Assembly (NCBI GenBank): GCA_002382735.1
Contig: DFZN01000068.1
Coordinates: forward strand, 1 to 10,187
Reading direction: 5' to 3'
Source: a bacterium UBP11_UBA4055
Lineage (GTDB): Bacteria > UBA4055
DNA: 10,187 bases
In this document: piece after piece, positions 1 to 7,067 of the stretch
Position numbering within the stretch: the stretch's first letter is position 1
How the letters are laid out: every line of letters begins with the position of its first letter
The notes under the pieces: model-generated
The model's database searches: none
What the model saw: the letters and a program-made list of their open reading frames with translations, nothing else
Told to the model about the DNA's origin: nothing
Made by a program: the position numbers and the translations under genes

Positions 1-1736
1 TTCCGCCTACGATAGACAAGGTAGCTGATCAGGAAGTTAAACAGCATTGCGGCTGGCAGAAGATAAATCTGACGGGCATAACGAACGGCGAAGGTGCAGT
101 CTCAGGAGATAATGAGGACTTGGAAGATCAGGGCAGCAAATCATCGTTGTTAGGCAAGATAAGCAGTATAAAAAATGTTGAGCAGATGGAAGACGGAAGT
201 TTAAAGATTACCGCCATAGTTCAGGAAGACAGCACATTTAAGGAAGTGTCATTCAGCCCGGACGGGTCAAAGAATTCAAAATTTCTACCGCAGAATGTGA
301 CCACGATAATATTATCATGCGATAACGGTTCGTTAATCCCTGCGGGTAATTTGCGGCTTGAATCACCTTATGAAGTCGGCAGCGAAACAGCAGTGTTGGA
401 ATATCTTCCGGAAGACACAAAGAACGGAGTTGCAAACATAACAGTCAGAGTAGAAGATGACGGCGGCGATGAGCATAACGGCAGGAATTATACGGAAATG
501 AAATTTAAAGTGACCGTAAAGCCGTTCAATCCGCCTGTTTACGAAACTCCGATCACTGAAGTGGAAAGCATAACTGAAGATTTTGAAGAGGTGACGATAC
601 ATCTCGACAGCCATTTTAAAGATTATGACGGAGACAAGATATATTACAGCGCGAGCGCGGACGCTTCTCTTGTTCATACCGAGCTGATAAACGGCGCGCT
701 CAAGATTAAGAGCTTTCCTGATGTTTACGGGATCGGCAGCCTTACGATAGTAGCCGATGACAGCACGGGTACTGTTCCGGCAGTTGTTCAGATACCGATC
801 AACATTGCGAACGACTTTGACGATTTTGAATTCATAGAATACGAGATCGATGAGGAAGACACTATTGCGACAATGTTCCTGCCCACGAACTTTGATCCTC
901 AGGCAATAAACATAGATGAAAAGATCATCTGCGAACTTACCGGCACAAAAACTTATACGGTATCTCTGAGTAATACGGAAACTCTGAATGCATCAGTAAG
1001 CGGGAGCGGTATAAACCTGACACCCAAGACAGATGTACGGGGAAGCGTCGAAGCCGTAATGGGAGTGACCGTTAACGGCAGAACTGTAACTGATAAGATA
1101 AAGATAGTAGTCGGTAACCTATCTCCTGAGATCATAACCGAGATCACGGACATTGAGACCGATGCAAATTTCGAGACTATTTATATAAATCTTAAAGATC
1201 ATTACAAAGACCCGAATAAAGACTGGCTGGGCTACAGTGTTAGAACGACTCAGGATAAGATTGATACATATATCTCGTTCTATGACGATCAGCTAATAAT
1301 CGAAAGCAAAGCCAACGAAAGCGGTGTGGACAGTTTGTATATCTCGATATATGACGGCGAGTTTACAGTAAGAGACTCGTTAAAGATCACGATAGGCGAT
1401 GTTGAAACTCCTGTTCCACATCTAGTGACACCTATACCCGACCAGAGAGTTAAGGAAGATTTCGGCCGTCAGGAGATAGACTTGAATAATCATTTTGCCG
1501 ATCCTGCGGGGACAGGCATAGCTTATGTTGTTGATTTTGACAGCACGAAGGTTAAGTGCAGCATAGAGGATGGTCATATACTTGTGATCAACAGCGTGAA
1601 GAACTTTCACGGATACGCTCCGATCATGGTAAGCATTGACGACGGGGTAAAGATCATCCGTGACGGCAAGTTCGAAGACTGCGACCCTAAGAATGTAGTC
1701 AGAATAAGTGAGAAAATTAAAAAGAAAAATAAGTAA
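1..1736 (+). CDS. Large Ig/cadherin-like repeat surface protein, 3' part (5' end outside window)
   Basis: The frame is open from base 3 to a TAA at 1734-1736, so about 577 residues are visible and the true start lies upstream. A TTG at 120 is only an internal codon: the residues before it (PPTIDKVADQEV, then QKINLTGI) are already a typical repeat start. About five repeats of 95-175 residues can be traced, starting near bases 3, 531, 826, 1123 and 1417. Three share a motif of the type E-D-F-x3-x-I-x-L-x-x-H-F/Y-x-D-P/Y (EDFEEVTIHLDSHFKDYDGD at about 570, DANFETIYINLKDHYKDPNK at about 1162, EDFGRQEIDLNNHFADPAG at about 1456). Repeat 1 carries a charged insertion after NGEG. Such repeats are known from cadherin-like, tandem-type adhesins and other exported proteins of Gram-negative bacteria, and the Asp/Glu-rich loops suggest calcium binding (inference). 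The protein ends in a basic Lys-rich tail with no recognisable sorting or anchoring domain. Ligand and exact role are unknown. Confidence 0.85.
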   Translation, partial: PPTIDKVADQEVKQHCGWQKINLTGITNGEGAVSGDNEDLEDQGSKSSLLGKISSIKNVEQMEDGSLKITAIVQEDSTFKEVSFSPDGSKNSKFLPQNVTTIILSCDNGSLIPAGNLRLESPYEVGSETAVLEYLPEDTKNGVANITVRVEDDGGDEHNGRNYTEMKFKVTVKPFNPPVYETPITEVESITEDFEEVTIHLDSHFKDYDGDKIYYSASADASLVHTELINGALKIKSFPDVYGIGSLTIVADDSTGTVPAVVQIPINIANDFDDFEFIEYEIDEEDTIATMFLPTNFDPQAINIDEKIICELTGTKTYTVSLSNTETLNASVSGSGINLTPKTDVRGSVEAVMGVTVNGRTVTDKIKIVVGNLSPEIITEITDIETDANFETIYINLKDHYKDPNKDWLGYSVRTTQDKIDTYISFYDDQLIIESKANESGVDSLYISIYDGEFTVRDSLKITIGDVETPVPHLVTPIPDQRVKEDFGRQEIDLNNHFADPAGTGIAYVVDFDSTKVKCSIEDGHILVINSVKNFHGYAPIMVSIDDGVKIIRDGKFEDCDPKNVVRISEKIKKKNK

Positions 1737-1748
1737 GAAAAAAATAAC

Positions 1749-1779
1749 TTGACAAAGTTTGCATTATATTGCATATTAT
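1749..1779 (+). promoter_or_regulatory. Probable sigma70-like promoter of the AAA ATPase gene, with TGCAT boxes
   Basis: A perfect -35 hexamer TTGACA lies at 1749-1754. The -10 is either TATTAT at 1774-1779 (19-bp spacer) or CATATT at 1772-1777 (17-bp spacer). TGCAT occurs at 1760-1764, 1770-1774 and again downstream at 1801-1805, the first and third being part of an identical nine-base TGCATTATA. The boxes cover the spacer, the -10 and the untranslated leader, so they could be an operator, possibly autoregulatory. That role is inference. Confidence 0.55.
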
Positions 1780-1824
1780 TGGTGTATAGATCGCAAAGTA
1801 TGCATTATAACAGATAGGGTTTGT

Positions 1825-3093
1825 ATGTTCGAAGCACTGAAAAAATATAATTTCTGGGACGGGAAAGTCAAAGGCTGCGGTTTTTTTAGAAGGTCATATC
1901 TGAAAAAGCTGAAAGAACTTGATGTTACAAAGACAATTATTACCATAACAGGCGGAAGAAGAGTCGGCAAAAGCTTTATTGTAAGGCAATATATAGATTT
2001 TTTGATTAATGAAAATAAGATCAAGCCCAAACAAATTTTTTATGCAAACCTGTTCATCAGAGAGCTGGAATCTTTAAAAGACCCTAAAATATTTACCGAA
2101 GCGATCGGTCTGTGGAAAAAAAGGCTGAAAGTTGATGAAAACAAAAGAAAATATATTATTATTGACGAAGTTCAGGAAATAGAACAATGGGAAATATTAA
2201 TAAATTCATTGTATGAGGATTTCACAACTGAATATAAAGTAATAATCACCGGATCCAATTCGAAATTATTAAGCGGAGAACTTTCGTCATACATAGCCGG
2301 AAGAAGTTTTTCTCTGAAGGTTTTTCCTCTTTCGTATCCGGAGTATCTTGAGTTCACACAAAAAAGTGGAAGTAGAGAAACATTTATAGAATATATGAAA
2401 GACGGAGGGATGCCCGAGATCGTACTGGCTGAAAACAGCTTTGCAAAGAACAATCTGATCGCAACAACAATTGACTCAATAATTATGAGAGATATTGTGC
2501 TCAGGCATGATATCCGCAATATATCGTTACTCAAGAAGATCGTAGATTATTTCTGTTCTTCTCCGTCAGACGAAATATCAAAGAACAAAGTCGCAAACAT
2601 TCTAAAAGATTCGGGCCTGAAAAGTTCAATTCATACCGTTTCGGATTATATTGAGTACTTAAAAGATTCTTTTTTAATACATTCATGCCCTGTTTTTTCG
2701 TATAAAAAGAATGATATTTTAAAAAGTGTGCCTCAAAAAGTTTATCTTAATGATCATTCATTTTCAATGAGTAATACAGGATTCAAGGATCTTGGCAAAT
2801 TGCTGGAAAATATAGTCTATATCGAACTTCTGAGAAAAGGATATAAAGTACAAACTCTAAAAATCGACGATAAAGAAATCGATTTCATAGCCGAAAAAGA
2901 AACAGAAAAAATGTATATTCAGGTTGCCTATACTCTTGGAGACATAGACAGTGAAGCTTATAATAGAGAATTCGGAAATCTGCTATTAATAAAGGATCAT
3001 TTCCCGAAAATGGTTTTGGCTTTAGACGATATTTTATATGCCCCCGTAAAAGGAGTAGAGCATATCAGCGTAATAGATTTTTTGAAAAATTAG
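1825..3093 (+). CDS. AAA-family ATPase with C-terminal DUF4143 domain
   Basis: This 422-residue protein has the layout of the widespread AAA_14/DUF4143 family. The P-loop GGRRVGKS is at residues 43-50. Walker B YIIIDEVQ is at 110-117 (D114, E115). A sensor-like ITGSNS is at 141-146, followed by GRSFSLKVFPLSYPEYL with a candidate arginine finger R160. A C-terminal EIDFIAEK...YIQVAYTL block (351-371) resembles the degenerate PD-(D/E)XK-like end of DUF4143, with QVAY in place of the lysine. Family members bind ATP, but their cellular role is poorly known. The ATG at 1825 was chosen because AGGG (1816-1819) lies 5 bases before it; the frame extends to a TTG at 1759, but that lies inside the core promoter. 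The gene is visibly more AT-rich than ddl downstream (28% GC in 2161-2220 against 63% in 3841-3900), which suggests separate acquisition. It appears to be transcribed alone. Confidence 0.85.
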   Translation: MFEALKKYNFWDGKVKGCGFFRRSYLKKLKELDVTKTIITITGGRRVGKSFIVRQYIDFLINENKIKPKQIFYANLFIRELESLKDPKIFTEAIGLWKKRLKVDENKRKYIIIDEVQEIEQWEILINSLYEDFTTEYKVIITGSNSKLLSGELSSYIAGRSFSLKVFPLSYPEYLEFTQKSGSRETFIEYMKDGGMPEIVLAENSFAKNNLIATTIDSIIMRDIVLRHDIRNISLLKKIVDYFCSSPSDEISKNKVANILKDSGLKSSIHTVSDYIEYLKDSFLIHSCPVFSYKKNDILKSVPQKVYLNDHSFSMSNTGFKDLGKLLENIVYIELLRKGYKVQTLKIDDKEIDFIAEKETEKMYIQVAYTLGDIDSEAYNREFGNLLLIKDHFPKMVLALDDILYAPVKGVEHISVIDFLKN

Positions 3094-3121
3094 CGAAAAT
3101 ATCATATAAAGTCAATACCAA

Positions 3122-3150
3122 TTGTATTTTTATTTTTGTATATTTATTAT
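3122..3150 (+). promoter_or_regulatory. Probable sigma70-like promoter upstream of the AMP-binding remnant and ddl
   Basis: TTGTAT at 3122-3127 and TATTAT at 3145-3150 are separated by exactly 17 bases in a very AT-rich gap between the ATPase stop and the next start at 3202. It is the only good candidate for driving the short ORF and ddl. AT-rich sequence makes chance matches likely. Confidence 0.4.
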
Positions 3151-3201
3151 TAGCGGCGGATTATTACTGATAATTTGCTGCTTAATTAAAAGGAGGCTGC
3201 T

Positions 3202-3516
3202 ATGATATGCACACAGTATTTAGATAAAACCGCGATATTTTCAGGTAATGACAAGATAAGTTACAGAGAGCTTTATAAAGAGAAAAATTATTCCGTGACC
3301 GCGATGTATTCCGAGAACGGACCGGAATGGATGTATGCCTTTTTTTCAGGATGGAAGAACAAGTGTACGGTCGTGACTAAAAATGTGCCGATCTTTCCAA
3401 AGCTTTTCGCTAAGATCAGCGTAGAATTCTTAGAATCCGTCAAGCCTGAAGGATCTACTGTCGATGATATAGCCGCTAAAGTGAAGAGCGCTATTGAGGA
3501 TAAGCTGAAAATTTAA
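3202..3516 (+). CDS. Collapsed remnant of an AMP-binding (acyl-CoA synthetase-like) enzyme, possible pseudogene
   Basis: This 104-residue ORF begins like the N-terminal region of ANL-superfamily enzymes: DKTAIFSGNDKISYRELYKE (about residues 8-27), then YSENGPEWMYAFFSGWKN, which matches the usual 'S-x-N-x-P-E-W...A-x-x-x-x-W-x-x-G' segment before the nucleotide-binding core. Full enzymes have 450 or more residues. Here the stretch between ELYKE and YSENGPEW is shortened. The core with the P-loop-like Ser/Thr/Gly-rich motif is absent, and the rest (VPIFPKLF to the end) is a short amphipathic Lys/Glu-rich tail I cannot place. This looks like in-frame internal deletions. The reading frame is nevertheless intact, and AGGAGG at 3191-3196 is ideally spaced 5 bases before ATG. 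It ends 27 bases before ddl, so it may be co-transcribed with it. It cannot be an active adenylating enzyme. Whether the short product is made and has a role is unknown. Confidence 0.6.
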   Translation: MICTQYLDKTAIFSGNDKISYRELYKEKNYSVTAMYSENGPEWMYAFFSGWKNKCTVVTKNVPIFPKLFAKISVEFLESVKPEGSTVDDIAAKVKSAIEDKLKI

Positions 3517-3543
3517 AAGTTAAATATCTTAAAGGTGAAGTTA

Positions 3544-4530
3544 ATGAAAAGAATATTAACACTGTGCGGCGGATTTTCGACCGAGCGCGAGATCAGCATT
3601 AAAACTGGCAACGCGGTGGCGCGGGGTATTGCGGCGGCGGGATATGAGAGTCATCTTTTAGATACAGCTTTTCCGTCGAAGGTATATAAAGCCGGTACAG
3701 ACTTTTCTTATACTCCGAAAGGAAAAGTGAAGAACACGCCGGAAGTCGTGCTGGAGCTCGCGGATCAGCTGGTCAGGTTCAGACCCGACAAGGTTTTTGT
3801 GGGTCTGCACGGGGGAGAGGGCGAGAACGGGCAGATGCAGGCTCTATTAGAGCTGCTGCAGATCCCGTTCGTCGGGTCCGGCGCCGAAACGAGCGCGATG
3901 TGCATGGACAAGAATGTGTCGAAGGTCATCGCGAAGAGCGAAAGGATACCGACGGCGAAGTGGGAGTTCATTGATCCGAAGGATAATTCCAAGACAGCTT
4001 TGAAGAAGCTTTTAAAGCCGTATGGTTATCCGGTTGTCGTGAAGGCGCTCGGCCAGGGATCGTCCGTCGGCGTGTCGATCCTGCATTCGGAAGCTGATCT
4101 GGAAAGAACGGTCAGGATGATCAAAGATGTTGAGGACAAATATATAATCGAGCAGTACATTAAAGGCCGCGAGCTTTCGATACCGGTCATCAAGGGGCAC
4201 GCTTTCCATCCGATCGAACTTATCCCGCACACAGGTTTTTACGATTATGAGCACAAATATACTCCCGGCGTAACTACCCATGTGTGTCCGGCTCAGCTCA
4301 CGGACAGGCAGACCGCAACGCTTAACAAGTATGCCGAAAAGGTTTACGCCGCGATCGGATGCAGAGATTACGCCAGGATCGACTTTATTCTTTCTGAGTC
4401 CGACGGGAAACTGTATTTTCTTGAGATAAACAATCTTCCGGGTATGACGGAGCTTTCGCTGGTTCCGGAGTCCGCCAAAGCCAGCGGGATCAGTTTCTCA
4501 GAACTTATGGAACTATTACTTAACGATTAA
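3544..4530 (+). CDS. ddl: D-alanine--D-alanine ligase
   Basis: This cytoplasmic ATP-grasp enzyme joins two D-alanines for the peptidoglycan stem peptide. It is 328 residues long, close to the usual 300-370. Visible motifs are GGFSTERE (9-16), HGGEGENGQMQ (89-99, the family HGxxGEDGxxQ with Asn for Asp), ATP lysines K123 and K167, GQGSSVG (170-176), IIEQYIKGRE (201-210), FYDYEHKY (232-239), RIDF, and LEINNLPGMTELSLVP (293-308) with the Mg-binding E294/N296. Y239 aligns with E. coli DdlB Y216, and a Ser is present in GSSVG; both are typical of D-Ala-D-Ala rather than D-Ala-D-lactate enzymes. The ATG at 3544 is preferred over the in-frame GTG at 3535, because AGGTGA (3533-3538) then serves as its Shine-Dalgarno. 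The gene is GC-richer than its neighbours. Its last two codons and stop fall in the left arm of an inverted repeat. No mur or fts genes adjoin it. Confidence 0.95.
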   Translation: MKRILTLCGGFSTEREISIKTGNAVARGIAAAGYESHLLDTAFPSKVYKAGTDFSYTPKGKVKNTPEVVLELADQLVRFRPDKVFVGLHGGEGENGQMQALLELLQIPFVGSGAETSAMCMDKNVSKVIAKSERIPTAKWEFIDPKDNSKTALKKLLKPYGYPVVVKALGQGSSVGVSILHSEADLERTVRMIKDVEDKYIIEQYIKGRELSIPVIKGHAFHPIELIPHTGFYDYEHKYTPGVTTHVCPAQLTDRQTATLNKYAEKVYAAIGCRDYARIDFILSESDGKLYFLEINNLPGMTELSLVPESAKASGISFSELMELLLND

Positions 4531-4634
4531 AATAATAAATCGTCCCTGTTTACAGGGATTTATGGATTTTTAGGCAAAATTACCGGAAGCCCTTGAATCG
4601 GCTTTCGGTTGAGCGTTTATTATTTTAATCGTTA
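4521..4634. repeat. 114-base element: 19-bp perfect inverted arms enclosing two hairpins
   Basis: The left arm 4521-4539 is the exact reverse complement of the right arm 4616-4634. With T4540 bulged, CG at 4541-4542 also pairs with CG at 4614-4615. Inside are a 6-bp hairpin (TCCCTG 4543-4548 with CAGGGA 4553-4558, loop TTTA) and a 10-bp hairpin with one G-T pair (4582-4591 with 4600-4609, 8-base loop). Together they make a three-way junction. The ddl stop codon is inside the left arm, and the arms begin and end with TA. It could be a small non-autonomous transposable element (MITE- or REP-like) that inserted at the end of ddl, or an RNA structure protecting or ending the ddl transcript. No T-run follows the inner hairpins on the plus strand, so it is not a classical terminator. 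Confidence 0.75.
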
Positions 4635-4640
4635 TGGTGT

Positions 4641-4670
4641 AAATAAAAAAGGCTCCATAGAGGAGCCCTT
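4641..4670 (-). terminator. Rho-independent terminator of the lpxC/fabZ-lpxA-lipM-OMP cluster
   Basis: Read on the minus strand, the stem GGCTCC (4667-4662) and GGAGCC (4656-4651) closes a 5-base loop and is followed at once by six T (4650-4645), then ATTT. The OMP stop codon at 4674-4676 lies just before it. On the plus strand no T-run follows, so it serves only the minus-strand genes. Confidence 0.9.
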
Positions 4671-4673
4671 ATA

Positions 4674-5453
4674 TCAGATGTAAAAGTTTATACTGCCCTT
4701 GATCACGCCGAACTTATTCGTATCGTCGCCGTAATCGTTCTCCGGAGTAGAAACATATTTATAATCGACATTGAATGAAAGCGGCATGACAGGGAATTTG
4801 ACCTGAGCTCCGGCCACGAAATGGAATCCCATTACAGTCACTTTTTCAATATATTCGTCAACATCGAAAGCTATCTCTGTACCGGGAGTAATGTCCGGAT
4901 AATCAGCGTATCTTTTCTCAAGTTCGTACCTGATCAGTTCTTCGCTTACTACAGGAGTAATGAAATAGAATCCGACTCCTCCGCCGACATAGAATTTGGC
5001 TGTCTTAACAACAGGCGGAAGTGAGAAAACATACCATTTTGCGGTAATATCCACGCCTATTTTCGCGAAATCGAATTCTTCATCGTATTCGCTTGCGGGA
5101 TAGTCGTAACCGGTGAACTGAAGAGGTAAATTCTGAGCAGAGTCCGTAGGGTGAGTCAGAACATTACTTCCTTTCCAGTTGTAGGATGCCCATGCTCCTT
5201 CAAAACCGACCTCGAAACCGATAGGGACCACGGGAATGTCGAGATAAAGCTGCGCTCCCAGAGCCAGAGGATTTTTAATTTCGTCGCTCGAGAGTCCGTA
5301 ACTGTAATCAACTCCCGCCATGTTAATGCTGAACGCAGTAATAGATTCCGAATCAACGCTCGTATTGTCCACACCGATATGCCCGCCGATGCCGAAAATG
5401 GCATAAGCCTGATAAATGACCGTGAATATTGAAGCGATAATTATTTTTTTCAT
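4674..5453 (-). CDS. Outer-membrane beta-barrel family protein, function unknown
   Basis: The 259-residue product begins with a clear Sec signal peptide (MKKIIIASIFTVIYQAYA, cleavage after AYA at 18). The mature part is rich in alternating hydrophobic/polar, Gly- and aromatic-containing strands such as IGFEVGFEGAWASYNW, AKFYVGGGVGFYF and LSFNVDYKYV, and it ends in aromatic INFYI. That is the usual form of a small outer-membrane barrel whose last strand is read by the BAM complex. Loops are acidic (for example EYDEEFD, DYGDDTN). I cannot assign a specific family or substrate. The start is supported by AAGGGG (5460-5465 on the plus strand, read in reverse) 6 bases before ATG. It follows the lipM stop by only 24 bases and is followed by a strong terminator, so it is probably the last gene of the lpxC/fabZ cluster. 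Confidence 0.8.
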   Translation of the reverse strand: MKKIIIASIFTVIYQAYAIFGIGGHIGVDNTSVDSESITAFSINMAGVDYSYGLSSDEIKNPLALGAQLYLDIPVVPIGFEVGFEGAWASYNWKGSNVLTHPTDSAQNLPLQFTGYDYPASEYDEEFDFAKIGVDITAKWYVFSLPPVVKTAKFYVGGGVGFYFITPVVSEELIRYELEKRYADYPDITPGTEIAFDVDEYIEKVTVMGFHFVAGAQVKFPVMPLSFNVDYKYVSTPENDYGDDTNKFGVIKGSINFYI

Positions 5454-5477
5454 TTTTGTCCCCTTTTAATTTGAACT

Positions 5478-6287
5478 TCAAAGGTTAAAATAACTCTCAA
5501 TTTGATTAATTTCAAGCAAATCTTTTTCGCTAAAGCTAAAATCTTCGGTTTTCTGACCGAATTCTTCTTCAAGAGCGGTTTTAAGATTTTTTTTCAGCAG
5601 TCCGTAGAAAGTCTCGTGATCCGGATATTCACCTGTTAAGGAAACTGTCGCTGTTTTCTTTTTTGTGATCTCAAGAAATCTTCCTTTGAGCTCCGGACTT
5701 ATATTTAAAAGATCTATCAGCTCGAGATGTTTTTCGCCGACAAGTATCGATCCGTGCTGAAGAACGGAATCTCTCAGCCTTTTCTGCGCACTGCCGACAA
5801 GTTTTTTCTCTCCGAGGACGACCTCGAAAGTCGAAGTAGAAGAGAAGCAGATCGAAGATAACTTATCCTTATAAAGTTCCTTGAAGTCCGGCGTTTTTCC
5901 TTTTTTCAGACCGACATCATCCACTCCTGACGCTTTTAAAGCTCTGACCAGGACATTGCTTATCTTTTTATAGACATCAAGTATCGAATCGGAGAAATGC
6001 CATGAGGATCTCGGGATTATCATCGAATAAGTCAGTTCCTCAGAATGAAAAACAGCCCTTCCTCCCGTTTCCCTGCGGACAATGTCATAACCTTTTTCGG
6101 CACATTTTTGAGAATCGATCTCTTTGATATTCTGGTGGTATCCGAGCGAAACGCAGTAAGGGTCCCATCTGTAAACTCTGAAAGTGGGTCTGTCGAGAAA
6201 ATTTCTTGCAGAGTAATAATCCGCCGCCATGTTGAATTTCCCGTGCATCGACCCTGTATCTATAAATCTGATTGCATCATGAGACAT
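5478..6287 (-). CDS. LipM-like lipoyl/octanoyl transferase (BPL/LplA/LipB family)
   Basis: The 269-residue protein belongs to the biotin/lipoate A/B ligase fold, which attaches octanoyl or lipoyl groups to lipoyl domains of 2-oxoacid dehydrogenases and GcvH. Motifs are RWDPYCVSLGYHQN (40-53), VRRETGGRAVFHSEELTYS (70-88, the acyl-binding RRxTGGxAVxH loop) and KKLVGSAQKRLRDSVLQHGS (161-180), with K162 at the position of the conserved Lys. Cys147 in SSICFSS aligns with the catalytic Cys of Bacillus LipM octanoyltransferase (ACF preceding the GSAQ motif). I therefore favour octanoyl-ACP:protein transferase (LipM type) over an ATP-dependent LplA ligase. The distinction is inference. The ATG overlaps the lpxA stop by one base (TAATG), which indicates translational coupling, and the OMP gene follows after 24 bases. 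Lipoylation is not a usual partner of lipid A genes, but octanoyl-ACP comes from the same fatty-acid pool. Confidence 0.85.
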   Translation of the reverse strand: MSHDAIRFIDTGSMHGKFNMAADYYSARNFLDRPTFRVYRWDPYCVSLGYHQNIKEIDSQKCAEKGYDIVRRETGGRAVFHSEELTYSMIIPRSSWHFSDSILDVYKKISNVLVRALKASGVDDVGLKKGKTPDFKELYKDKLSSICFSSTSTFEVVLGEKKLVGSAQKRLRDSVLQHGSILVGEKHLELIDLLNISPELKGRFLEITKKKTATVSLTGEYPDHETFYGLLKKNLKTALEEEFGQKTEDFSFSEKDLLEINQIESYFNL

Positions 6288-7054
6288 TATCTGACAATGC
6301 CTCTTTTTGATCTCTTTAAAAATTCAGTGATCAGAGCGACCTTTTCTTTTCCCTCAAATTCCGCTTCAAGTTTGACGACGGCATCTTCGGCCTTAAATCC
6401 GCTCCTGTAAACTATTCTGTAGGCGTCGGAAAGCATCTGGATCTCATCATCGGTATAACCCCTCCGTTTCAGGCCCACCTTGTTGAGCCCGGAAAATCTG
6501 GCGGGTTCACCTGCTATCATAAGGTAAGGGGGAACATCCCTTTTGATCTTGGCTCCGCCTTCGATCATGCAGTACGACCCGACCTGAGTGAACTGATGCA
6601 TGAGAACATGGCCGCTCAAGATCGTGTTGGCGTCCACAGTACAATGTCCGGCTATCTGAACGCCGTTGGCAAGTATGCATCCGTCTCCGACGACGCAGTC
6701 ATGGGCTATGTGTACGAAAGCCATAATGAAACAGTCCTTGCCTACTACAGTCTTGTAGCTGTATTTGGTCCCCCTGTTCAGGAAGGCGTATTCCCGTATC
6801 ACGGTCCTTTCGCCTATCTCGAGCGTCGTTTCTTCTCCTGAAAATTTCAGATCCTGAGGCACTGTCCCGAGAACAGCCCCGTTATATATCTGAACATCTT
6901 TGCTCAGTCTCGTGCCTGATGCAAGTGTGACATGAGCTCCTATCCTGCAATTGTCGGCTATTATGACATTTTCCTCTACTATCGTAAAAGGTCCGATCTC
7001 AACATTACTGCCGATCTTGGCTTTTGATGAAACTATTGCTGTGTTATGGATCAT
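6287..7054 (-). CDS. lpxA: Acyl-ACP--UDP-N-acetylglucosamine O-acyltransferase
   Basis: LpxA transfers a 3-hydroxyacyl chain from ACP to the 3-OH of UDP-GlcNAc, the first step of lipid A synthesis in the cytoplasm. The 255-residue sequence shows the left-handed beta-helix hexapeptide pattern from residue 5 to about 185 (for example IGSNVEIGPFTIV, IGERTVIREYAFLNRGT). It has the catalytic block HIAHDC at 115-120, H118 matching E. coli H125. DVPPYLMIAGEPAR then GLKRRGY precede the helical C-terminal domain. E. coli LpxA has 262 residues. The segment before DVPPY seems about six residues (one coil) shorter than in E. coli, as I recall for FCB-type LpxA; this could affect chain-length choice but was not modelled. 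Start is 13 bases after the lpxC/fabZ stop. The preceding GGGAAAG is only a moderate Shine-Dalgarno, so translation may depend on the upstream gene. Confidence 0.96.
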   Translation of the reverse strand: MIHNTAIVSSKAKIGSNVEIGPFTIVEENVIIADNCRIGAHVTLASGTRLSKDVQIYNGAVLGTVPQDLKFSGEETTLEIGERTVIREYAFLNRGTKYSYKTVVGKDCFIMAFVHIAHDCVVGDGCILANGVQIAGHCTVDANTILSGHVLMHQFTQVGSYCMIEGGAKIKRDVPPYLMIAGEPARFSGLNKVGLKRRGYTDDEIQMLSDAYRIVYRSGFKAEDAVVKLEAEFEGKEKVALITEFLKRSKRGIVR

Positions 7055-7067
7055 TTTCTTTCCCGGT

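Noticed and set aside
120..1736. TTG at 120 as the start of the repeat protein.
   Set aside because: The frame is open to the window edge, and the upstream codons encode a typical repeat beginning, so the gene enters from outside.
1759..1824. N-terminal extension of the ATPase from a TTG at 1759.
   Set aside because: It runs through the -10 region and has an odd Cys/Tyr-rich composition; the ATG at 1825 has a Shine-Dalgarno and starts at the family-like sequence.
3114..3136. Weak hairpin AATAC/GTATT followed by T-rich sequence after the ATPase gene.
   Set aside because: A five-base, mostly A-T stem is too weak to call a terminator, and the same bases form part of the promoter candidate.
4518..4637. 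Possible integron attC site at the end of ddl: ACTTAAC at 4518-4524 fits RYYYAAC.
   Set aside because: The opposite end, GTTATGG, does not fit GTTRRRY. The stem is perfectly paired without the extrahelical bases attC needs, and no integrase or cassette array is present.
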